Source: Clostridia bacterium (GTDB taxonomy: Bacteria > Bacillota > Clostridia > Oscillospirales > UBA644). Taken from it: a stretch of DNA of 42,191 nt. Position numbers and translations under genes: made by a program. Positions 1-5,804 of the stretch are shown piece after piece. The first letter of the stretch is position 1, and each line of letters opens with the position of its first letter. The notes below the pieces were generated by a model. The model was given only the letters and a program-made list of their open reading frames with translations. It was not told where the DNA came from and ran no database searches. The stretch spans positions 1 to 42,191 of the forward strand of contig JAGAOU010000034.1 of NCBI GenBank assembly GCA_017623595.1. The letters run 5' to 3'.

Positions 1-39
1 ACTGATGTTGCCATAATACAAATCTTCAAGTGTTGTCAT
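1..39 (-). CDS. Start of a small mobile-element accessory protein (DUF6809-like), cut by window edge
   Basis: Only the first 13 codons are inside the window; they read MTTLEDLYYGNIS. The ATG has a strong SD (GGAGGTG) 8 nt upstream, and its first bases overlap the TGA of the 32-aa ORF before it (ATGA), so the two are probably translationally coupled. The N-terminus resembles, from memory, small DUF6809-type proteins often found beside serine recombinases on clostridial conjugative elements. With 13 residues this is a guess from pattern, not an identification. It would fit the AT-rich, acquired look of the left 4.9 kb. Confidence 0.5.
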   Translation of the reverse strand, partial: MTTLEDLYYGNIS

Positions 40-134
40 TTTAATATCACCTCCGCATAAGAGAAGAGCGACTTCACAACGGCGGTTACCGTTATAAAGT
101 CGCTCTTTTTAATTTTATTCAGTTTTCGTGCCAT
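36..134 (-). CDS. 32-aa leader-like ORF
   Basis: A 32-codon ORF begins MARKLNKIKKSDF and ends AEVILK. It has a near-perfect SD (AGGAGGTG) about 8 nt before its ATG and a 4-nt ATGA overlap with the next gene. It is basic at the N-terminus with no clear membrane helix. A long inverted repeat (64-74 with 97-107, plus AACGG/CCGTT inside) lies wholly within it, so translation of this ORF would have to melt a hairpin just ahead of the next gene's SD, as in leader-peptide attenuation. I do not recognise the peptide. It could instead be a chance ORF across a plus-strand terminator, but the SD and overlap favour a real gene. Confidence 0.5.
   Translation of the reverse strand: MARKLNKIKKSDFITVTAVVKSLFSYAEVILK
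64..110 (+). terminator. Strong hairpin, terminator-like on the plus strand
   Basis: An 11-bp perfect stem (AAGAGCGACTT / AAGTCGCTCTT) has an inner AACGG/CCGTT stem and is followed on the plus strand by TTTTT then AATTTTATT. It could end plus-strand transcription entering from the left. On the minus strand there is no T-run; there the hairpin lies inside the 32-aa ORF and could act on translation instead. Confidence 0.45.
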
Positions 135-236
135 TTGTAGCACCTCCTTTGCAGTACAACAACATACCACAAAGGTTTTAGCAAGTCCAGCGAATTTTTA
201 TTTAAAAATATATTTTCGAAAACTTAAATTCAAGTT

Positions 237-1751
237 TTATGGAACAAATACAGGTATTGTAATTGCACTGCTGTCATAATATCCCTCAATGTAAATGGTA
301 ACAACTGCATTTCCTGAGTCTTGTGGGATAAATGTAAGCGACGTTGTATCGCCGTCCCAATCTCCCCAAACGCATTCGACAACATTTGAATTATCAACAT
401 CGCATGAAACTGAATATTCGCCTGTTATGTTGTGTGCAGTAATATAAGTGATGCCATTTCCATTTTCTAAGTTGAATTCGGATTCAGTGGATGTTATAAA
501 TGGATCTTCAAATTCAGAGTTGGAAGACAGGTCATCATCAACGTATGCAGAAACATTGATTTTTACCGAACAGCCTTCATAACCATCAATGTATACCGTA
601 ACAGTTGTTTTTCCTGTTGAAACAGGAATAAAAAGCAGCTGTGCAGTATTATCGCCCCATCCACCACGTTGTATTTCGACAACGCTTTCATCTGCTATCT
701 CATAGTCAACAATGGCATCAATATTGCTTGGATTTGCATAAAAGTATACCAATTGAGATGTTCCGTCCAATTGTAAATCTGTTTCTGAAGCTGTAAGTGT
801 AGCAGAAGTAGTAGGTTTTTGAGTAGTAGGTTCTTTGGAAGAGGAAGGCTTACTTGTTACACCTTCTTTGTCAGTTGAGGTGTTTGCTACAGATATAATT
901 ATGTAGTAATATTCACCGTCTACTGCAACAACATATTTTACACCATTGTGCACATAACCGTCTTTTGTTCCTGCATTTTCTACAATATCCATACCTAAAT
1001 TAGAAGCAGTCTTAAAATCCAATTCAGGATCTACGGCACACATGCATCCAACTAATATCGGTGGAACATCGTTGACATCTTCGACCAATACATTGATTTT
1101 TGTAATAATATTTTCTGTGTAATCTTCCTCAATAGATAAGGTTGTGTCAATCCCCTTAACAAAAGAAATCATACCGGCACTTCTTACCTTTTCGTAGCCA
1201 CCACTAATCTCTGCCAACTCATAGAACAACGAAGTTTCGCCGTTCATTCTCATATATGTATAATTATATTTTTTGGCATCTTTATCGGCCTCATCGAATA
1301 GTTTAACAAACGAACGTGCTGAGAATGTAAAATGATCATTTGATATAAACGATTCTTTAGTTTCTTCAATATCATCATCATTCTCAATATTTGTATCTGA
1401 AGACACATTAGATGAGATGTCGTGTGAGTGGGTATCTGTTTCATCTTTTTGTGAAAAGCCACCGAACAAAACGACTGTTGCCAATACTAATAAAATCACA
1501 GCAGCAACTATAATTAAAATTTTGTGCCATAATTTTAACTTCTTAGTGCCCTTATTACAATCACTTGCGTCTCCGTTGTTTTCCTTGGTGTTTTTGACAA
1601 ATTCATCTTGATTTAATTCTTCTATGCTTTGGGAAATATCGGTTTTCTCTTCCTGTTCAAGCATAGAAGATATGGGGCAACCGCAATGAATGCAAGCCGT
1701 TGCTTTATCGGATATTTTCTTTCTGCATTCTGGACATTTTATTAAAGCCAT
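237..1751 (-). CDS. Zinc-ribbon, single-TM protein with two exported Ig-like repeats
   Basis: A 504-aa protein. Residues 1-25 form a zinc ribbon (CPEC at 6-9, CIHC at 20-23). An acidic linker follows, then a transmembrane helix at about 75-97 preceded by basic residues, then a Thr/Ser-rich stretch and two tandem repeats of about 85 residues at the C-terminus. These repeats share VE..WGDW.GDT..L.FIP and VTIYIEGY-like segments typical of bacterial Ig-like folds. The predicted topology is zinc ribbon inside, repeats outside. The ATG has GGAGA 7 nt upstream. It is last in the run HEPN gene, zinc-ribbon protein, this gene, with a 46-nt gap to the previous gene. The function is unknown; similar architectures are common in clostridia and are poorly characterised. 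Confidence 0.85.
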   Translation of the reverse strand: MALIKCPECRKKISDKATACIHCGCPISSMLEQEEKTDISQSIEELNQDEFVKNTKENNGDASDCNKGTKKLKLWHKILIIVAAVILLVLATVVLFGGFSQKDETDTHSHDISSNVSSDTNIENDDDIEETKESFISNDHFTFSARSFVKLFDEADKDAKKYNYTYMRMNGETSLFYELAEISGGYEKVRSAGMISFVKGIDTTLSIEEDYTENIITKINVLVEDVNDVPPILVGCMCAVDPELDFKTASNLGMDIVENAGTKDGYVHNGVKYVVAVDGEYYYIIISVANTSTDKEGVTSKPSSSKEPTTQKPTTSATLTASETDLQLDGTSQLVYFYANPSNIDAIVDYEIADESVVEIQRGGWGDNTAQLLFIPVSTGKTTVTVYIDGYEGCSVKINVSAYVDDDLSSNSEFEDPFITSTESEFNLENGNGITYITAHNITGEYSVSCDVDNSNVVECVWGDWDGDTTSLTFIPQDSGNAVVTIYIEGYYDSSAITIPVFVP

Positions 1752-1797
1752 TTTATTTTCTCCTAACTATAAAAGCAACATTAGGAATCATGTTCTC

Positions 1798-3342
1798 TTA
1801 TTTTATTTTCTCCCATCCATTTTTTGAAGCATCTCTGTCGTTTTCAATTACCGTTATTGAAAAACTCCACTCAGCATATGAAGAATTTAGAATTTTTTGA
1901 TTACATTCGTGTAGTTTTTGCTCGTTTATAGGCGTTTGAGCTCTAAGTCTTTTAGCTTCCTCGGAATAGTAGTTAAACTCGCTTTTATAATCAATTTTTC
2001 CGGTACTCAAATGTACGGCAGCTGCATCTGCAGTATTATTTGCTTTGAATTCTACATAACATCCTTGTTTTTCTTCGTCAAAATACAACTTTGTAATTTT
2101 TATTGATGCCTCTAAATCTTCCTCCAATAATTCTTCAACAACCGATTTTGCTTTTTTTGCAGTTATTAATTTGCTGTTGGATGTGCTTTCACTACTGTTG
2201 TTTTTTTCGGGTGTTTCACTTTGGGTCGCTACATCCTCTTTTTCATATTCTATATTGAGTTCACCGGACAAATCGATTTTTATACCTTTTTGAGTACAGT
2301 TTACATCAAAATCAATTTTTTCATCTTTGGATACAGTAAGCACATAGTTATCATACATATCCCAATCGTCATCGCTTCTGACTTTGATTGTGTGCTCTCC
2401 CATACCAAGTACTACATTACAAGTTTTGGTTTGTCCTTTTTCAACATCCAACTCCCAAGAATCGTCTATATATACGGAAAATTCAAATTCACTACCAATA
2501 GAGCAAAATGAGAGATCAAGTGTTCTTTGCGGTTCAATTATAGAAATATAGATTACATTACAACCGTTATACTGAACATTTAATTGGTAACCATCCGAAT
2601 TTTTAGCAGAGAAGCTTTTCTCCTGCTTTTGAAAATCTACGGTAAATCCTTTTGATTCACATTCAGAAACATATGTATTGTATTCAGAAAATGAGGTGTT
2701 CCCTAAATATATTGAAAAACCTTTTTCATCATTTCGTTCAATGTATCCTAAAGTAGATGCAGGGGTGGGTAACAGTGATGCGATATTGGATGTGGCCCAC
2801 TGAATTGTTTTCATCTCCATTGGCGCATCTACATTGATAGTCATCTTTTTATCACTTTCATAATAGTATAAAGACAATTTATATCCATCCGCATTAAATG
2901 CTATGTAAGAAGCATCTTCTGTTTCAGCCTCAATATTAAACCCTTCATCTTTACACGTAGCAACATATGAATTATATTCATCTAAAGACGTACGATGAAC
3001 ATACAAGTATAGATAATCTTTTTCATTTGACGAAAGATCACCCCATTTAGATTCCGGCTCCGGCAAAACACTACTAAGTTTAACCTCGCTCCAGTCATAT
3101 CGAGAAAACACCTTTGGAAGAACAATGCAGGAGACAATAATTGTAATAACAGCGGCAGCCGCTACGATAATATGCCATAACTTTATTTTTTTGCGTGTTT
3201 CCTTATTCTTTTTTGGTGAAGCATTTTTAACAACTTCTTTTTCAACTACCTGTTGTTCGTTTTGCTTAGAAACAGGACAGCCACATTCGTTGCAAAATTT
3301 TGAATCATCAGCAATTTCTTTTCCACATTGACTACAGTACAT
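1798..3342 (-). CDS. Zinc-ribbon, single-TM protein with tandem exported repeats (DUF6591-like)
   Basis: A 514-aa protein starting MYCSQCGKE. I chose the ATG at 3342 because GGGAG lies 8-9 nt upstream; a GTG five codons earlier would overlap that SD. The zinc ribbon uses C3, C6, C17 and C20. A TM helix lies at about 56-77. Two repeats of about 80 residues at roughly 92-172 and 189-268 share LLP.P.S, SLDEYNSYV/SFSEYNTYV and DGY.L. patterns. A beta-rich domain with a PEGA-like look and a Lys/Glu-rich C-terminal domain follow. It sits between the HEPN gene and another zinc-ribbon protein, in the same direction with short gaps, so co-transcription is likely. The role is unknown; the form suggests a membrane sensor or envelope protein. 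Confidence 0.83.
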   Translation of the reverse strand: MYCSQCGKEIADDSKFCNECGCPVSKQNEQQVVEKEVVKNASPKKNKETRKKIKLWHIIVAAAAVITIIVSCIVLPKVFSRYDWSEVKLSSVLPEPESKWGDLSSNEKDYLYLYVHRTSLDEYNSYVATCKDEGFNIEAETEDASYIAFNADGYKLSLYYYESDKKMTINVDAPMEMKTIQWATSNIASLLPTPASTLGYIERNDEKGFSIYLGNTSFSEYNTYVSECESKGFTVDFQKQEKSFSAKNSDGYQLNVQYNGCNVIYISIIEPQRTLDLSFCSIGSEFEFSVYIDDSWELDVEKGQTKTCNVVLGMGEHTIKVRSDDDWDMYDNYVLTVSKDEKIDFDVNCTQKGIKIDLSGELNIEYEKEDVATQSETPEKNNSSESTSNSKLITAKKAKSVVEELLEEDLEASIKITKLYFDEEKQGCYVEFKANNTADAAAVHLSTGKIDYKSEFNYYSEEAKRLRAQTPINEQKLHECNQKILNSSYAEWSFSITVIENDRDASKNGWEKIK

Positions 3343-3383
3343 TTTTATCTCTCCCACTATTTTTGAAAAATATTTTATTCGAA

Positions 3384-4493
3384 TTAATTTATTAATTTAA
3401 CCACGTAACTTTCAAATGCTTTTATTAAATTGCGTTTAGACAAATTATATTTCATACATAGATTGTTTTTCTCATCTTCAATCCATTGAGCATCTTTTTC
3501 TCGTTCATCCATAGGTGGATAAACAATATCACTATTGTATAAGTAAAATATATTTTCATCGTGTAAAACAATGAAGATTATTTGTCCACAATCATCCATA
3601 AAAATTGTTGCATTATAAAAAGGCGAGTACCTTGTTAATATATCAAAAGACATTTCTTTTGATATTTCCAAACTAAAGGAATATTGATGCTTTAAAATGT
3701 TTAATTCATTCAAATCTGTCTTAGCATCATATCTTTCCAATAAGTTTTCAAATTTCCTATCTTTGACTGTTTCTGCAAATAAATTTGAAAACTGCGATAT
3801 TTTAGTGCGTGTATTACTTGCTCTTAACTCAAAAACATATTCGTTATTGTCCATTAATAATTCATCTAAGAAATCATAGATGTTGTTGTAAACGAAATCT
3901 TCGGAAAATAAAAACTTACTCCCGTGAATTGTATTAACAATCAAATCATCCGATGTGAAATAGTTATCAATATTATCGAGAGCACACAAACGCTCGTAGA
4001 GATAATTGTATATAATATCGAATGTATTAAAAAATAATAAAATAATCTCGTCATAACTTGCAATTTCAAGTCCGAAGTGAGTTATGGAATTTCTTGCGTT
4101 GGATAATTGCTTTAATACTTTCTCAAACTTTTCTGATGTTTCACCAGTTAACTCTATATATTTATCCACTATCTCATGATAATCTATTGTTTGAAAGTTC
4201 CCGTCTTGCAACAACACATCCGCTAATGTGTTTTCGTTATTTACACAAGATTGCGCTCTTTTGATACGCTTGGACTCGGGACATTTATAAATACATGTTT
4301 CATCGATTGAAACCAAAATTGCTTTTAGCAGTAGTTCTATTGAATTTTCTAAAAATACCAGTGATATCTTTATTTCTTCATCTACTTCACTTTGGCTTAA
4401 TTTATTTGAATATTTAGTGTAATAAAAACTCTTGAAATGCTGTATAGCAATATGAAGTGAACTAATGGCATTCTGAGATAAAGTATATTTCAA
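3384..4493 (-). CDS. HEPN-domain protein, candidate RNase/toxin
   Basis: A protein of about 369 aa, very AT-rich. The N-terminal ~180 residues are helical with two HEPN hallmarks: an acidic helix (LENSIELLLKAILVSI) and, about 85 residues later, RNSITH, fitting the HEPN catalytic R-x4-6-H motif with a polar residue after the Arg. The C-terminal half has no recognised domain. I chose a TTG start at 4493 (MKYTLSQNA) because GAGGTG sits 6-7 nt before it; the upstream GTG at 4502 overlaps that SD. HEPN proteins with this motif are typically metal-independent RNases in toxin-antitoxin, abortive infection and CRISPR systems. Directly upstream are a promoter, a folded RNA and a terminator, the layout of RNA-neutralised toxins. 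It does not look like Abi_2, ToxN or HepT. HEPN assignment is likely; toxin role is inference. Confidence 0.7.
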   Translation of the reverse strand: MKYTLSQNAISSLHIAIQHFKSFYYTKYSNKLSQSEVDEEIKISLVFLENSIELLLKAILVSIDETCIYKCPESKRIKRAQSCVNNENTLADVLLQDGNFQTIDYHEIVDKYIELTGETSEKFEKVLKQLSNARNSITHFGLEIASYDEIILLFFNTFDIIYNYLYERLCALDNIDNYFTSDDLIVNTIHGSKFLFSEDFVYNNIYDFLDELLMDNNEYVFELRASNTRTKISQFSNLFAETVKDRKFENLLERYDAKTDLNELNILKHQYSFSLEISKEMSFDILTRYSPFYNATIFMDDCGQIIFIVLHDENIFYLYNSDIVYPPMDEREKDAQWIEDEKNNLCMKYNLSKRNLIKAFESYVVKLIN

Positions 4494-4516
4494 TATTAAC
4501 ACCTCAAAAATATATT

Positions 4517-4544
4517 AAAAAAGTGCGTGACCGAAGCCACGCAC
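4517..4544 (-). terminator. Intrinsic terminator/attenuator between structured RNA and HEPN gene
   Basis: On the minus strand GTGCGTG and CACGCAC pair, extended by a G-U and a C-G pair closing a UUCG tetraloop, and are followed by TTTTTT. It lies 23 nt before the TTG start of the HEPN gene. A leaky terminator here would yield abundant short RNA and little HEPN mRNA, as in type III toxin-antitoxin loci. Confidence 0.85.
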
Positions 4545-4567
4545 CGAAAAACGCAAACCCCGTTGCT

Positions 4568-4718
4568 GCTACGCAAACTTAAATAGATCAAGCATTCGCT
4601 GTAATACTACTTAATGGAATTTGCATTTTTGCCAAATTCAAAAATAGTATTACAGAAAAAAGGTATAGTATCCCTATAGAGAAAAATACCTGATCTGCGT
4701 GTATTAAGTTTGCGTAGC
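4568..4718 (-). ncRNA. Candidate structured RNA upstream of the HEPN gene
   Basis: A 151-nt element with nested inverted repeats that fold without conflict as one branched RNA. P1 is 15 perfect bp (4568-4582 with 4704-4718). P2 is AGATCA/TGATCT (4585-4590 with 4691-4696). Inside is a hairpin of 11 bp (4599-4609 with 4645-4655) carrying an inner 7-bp stem (4617-4623 with 4633-4639). A second arm is GGTAT/ATACC (4662-4666 with 4686-4690), partly rivalled by TATAG/CTATA. A promoter -10 box at 4725-4730 predicts a start at or next to 4718, the first base of P1, and a terminator follows. No open reading frame is evident. It matches no riboswitch or RNA family I recognise. The abiF RNA motif and type III antitoxins are analogies in layout only. 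A small non-autonomous transposon with terminal inverted repeats is the main alternative. Confidence 0.65.
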
Positions 4719-4724
4719 TTATAT

Positions 4725-4733
4725 AGTATACCA
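4725..4733 (-). promoter_or_regulatory. Extended -10 promoter of the structured RNA/HEPN operon
   Basis: Minus-strand TGGTATACT is an extended -10 (TGn plus TATACT). No good -35 lies 17 nt upstream, as is usual for extended -10 promoters. The predicted start falls at 4718-4719, exactly the base of the P1 stem. Confidence 0.6.
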
Positions 4734-4924
4734 CAATACAAATAAAATTAAAAGTGTTTTTGAAAAAGTTGCGAAATTTGTTGATAAAAAAGAAAAGACA
4801 GCATAGCGTTTTGCTATACTGTCATTTTCTTAGCACTCGTCAATCGGCTTATTTCATAGGATATCCAAAACATCCTTATGAGAAGTAGCCTATACCGTAT
4901 ACTTTTTTGACAACCACAGGTTGC
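4734..4924. other. AT-rich intergenic stretch with two hairpins, likely island boundary
   Basis: No gene is visible. It holds a 10-of-11-bp hairpin at 4797-4823 (GACAGCATAGC / GCTATACTGTC, one mismatch) with T-rich flanks on both strands, read on the minus strand as TTTTCTTTTTT, so possibly a second terminator for transcripts from the right. A weaker inverted repeat is around 4854-4880 (TCATAGGAT / ATCCTTATGA). Base composition changes from AT-rich on the left to moderate GC from about 4925. Confidence 0.45.
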
Positions 4925-4955
4925 AAAAAAGCGCCTCCCGTTTGGGAGGCGCTTT
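4925..4955 (-). terminator. Terminator of the ABC/DUF1854/DarA operon
   Basis: A 10-bp stem AGCGCCTCCC/GGGAGGCGCT with a 4-nt loop is followed on the minus strand by TTTTTT, 12 nt after the DarA stop codon. The plus strand also has TTT after the stem. Confidence 0.9.
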
Positions 4956-4966
4956 GATTGTATCAC

Positions 4967-5293
4967 TCAGAATTTTTCCATCTGATCCACGGAGAGGACA
5001 AAGACGGTGGCGCCGCCGACGGTGATCTCTTCGGGGAGGCTGTGATTTTTCAGACCTGCGCCGAAAGAGGTGGTAGACGAATTCATGCGCTTGCGGGTAG
5101 TACAATGATGACGCAGGATTTCAATGGCATCCTTGCACTTGTCATCCTCGGTCCCGATGAGAAGGGTGGTATTGCCCACCATCAGAAACCCACCGGTGGT
5201 GGAAAGACGGGTGACAGAAAAACCGGCTTCGGTGAGGGCGGAAGAGGCTACGGTGCTGTCGTCGTTGTTTACGATGGCAAAAATCATTTTCAT
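4967..5293 (-). CDS. darA: Cyclic di-AMP receptor, PstA/DarA family
   Basis: A 108-aa protein of PII-like fold. MKMIFAIVNNDD, EAGFSVTRLSTTGGFL, GNTTLLIG and the C-terminal GGATVFVL strand match the CdAMP_rec family, whose trimeric members bind c-di-AMP; residues in the TGGFL..GNTT loop contact the ligand in characterised homologues. The ATG at 5293 has GGAGG 10 nt upstream; the 12-codon in-frame extension before it is rejected. It is last in an operon after the DUF1854 protein and the ABC exporter, and is followed by a strong terminator. In characterised Firmicutes the target of DarA is unknown, so this neighbourhood may be informative. The family is confident; the partner is not. Confidence 0.93.
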   Translation of the reverse strand: MKMIFAIVNNDDSTVASSALTEAGFSVTRLSTTGGFLMVGNTTLLIGTEDDKCKDAIEILRHHCTTRKRMNSSTTSFGAGLKNHSLPEEITVGGATVFVLSVDQMEKF

Positions 5294-5315
5294 AGTATAT
5301 TTCCTCCACGTTATA

Positions 5316-5804
5316 TTATAGGAATGCATCGATCATGGCGCGGCTCTTGCGGTCAAGGCGGTCAAGATCGGGGATCTCATAGCGGTTATCGTTGTTGTCC
5401 CGAAGAAGGACACGGGTTCCGTAAAGAAGCTTCAGACCGTGCAGAATGTTGCGGATCTCAATGCTCACCTCTCCGCGGTCGGTCACCGCCTTGATGGTCA
5501 GAACGCCGTATTTTTCGTGACAGGAAAGGATCTCGGAGATGCGGGGAATGAGATAATACTCATTCAAGCAGTCCTCGATAATCTTGCGCTCCTCGGCCGG
5601 AAGAGTACGCAGATCACGAATCACCGCTACCTCTTTCCCTTCGTTGTCCAGAAGTGTGATGTATTTCTCCAGACCCGTCATGGGGAACAGGCGACGGGGT
5701 TCCAAATTCTCGAAGCGACGGCCGTCATACAGCTCCAGATCCACTATGGTAATATCCTTGCGGGTAAAGCGGGCCATATCATAGTCAATATAAATCCGTT
5801 CCAT
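5316..5804 (-). CDS. DUF1854 domain protein, ABC exporter partner
   Basis: A 162-aa soluble protein. It matches the DUF1854 pattern: an N-terminal strand region, LYDGRRFENLEPRRLFPMTG, then EVAVIRDL, EYYLIPRI, VLTIKAVTDRG and a conserved RD-NDNRYEIPDL ending. DUF1854 proteins are typically encoded beside an ABC exporter; in some proteobacteria that pair sits near cyanophycin synthetase, but none is visible here. The ATG overlaps the TGA of the ABC gene by one base (TGATG), with AGAGG about 8 nt upstream inside the ABC gene, so translation is probably coupled. No membrane segment is present. It is likely a cytoplasmic accessory or regulator of the exporter; its biochemistry is unknown. Confidence 0.82.
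   Translation of the reverse strand: MERIYIDYDMARFTRKDITIVDLELYDGRRFENLEPRRLFPMTGLEKYITLLDNEGKEVAVIRDLRTLPAEERKIIEDCLNEYYLIPRISEILSCHEKYGVLTIKAVTDRGEVSIEIRNILHGLKLLYGTRVLLRDNNDNRYEIPDLDRLDRKSRAMIDAFL

Noticed and set aside
3384..4493. Assignment to the Abi_2/AbiF family
   Set aside because: Only the HEPN motif is shared; the N-terminal pattern of Abi_2 proteins is not visible.
4568..4718. Small inverted-repeat transposon (MITE) instead of an RNA
   Set aside because: No target-site duplication flanks the 15-bp repeats, several inner stems nest inside them, and the promoter start and terminator fit an RNA gene. Not excluded without a genome-wide copy count.
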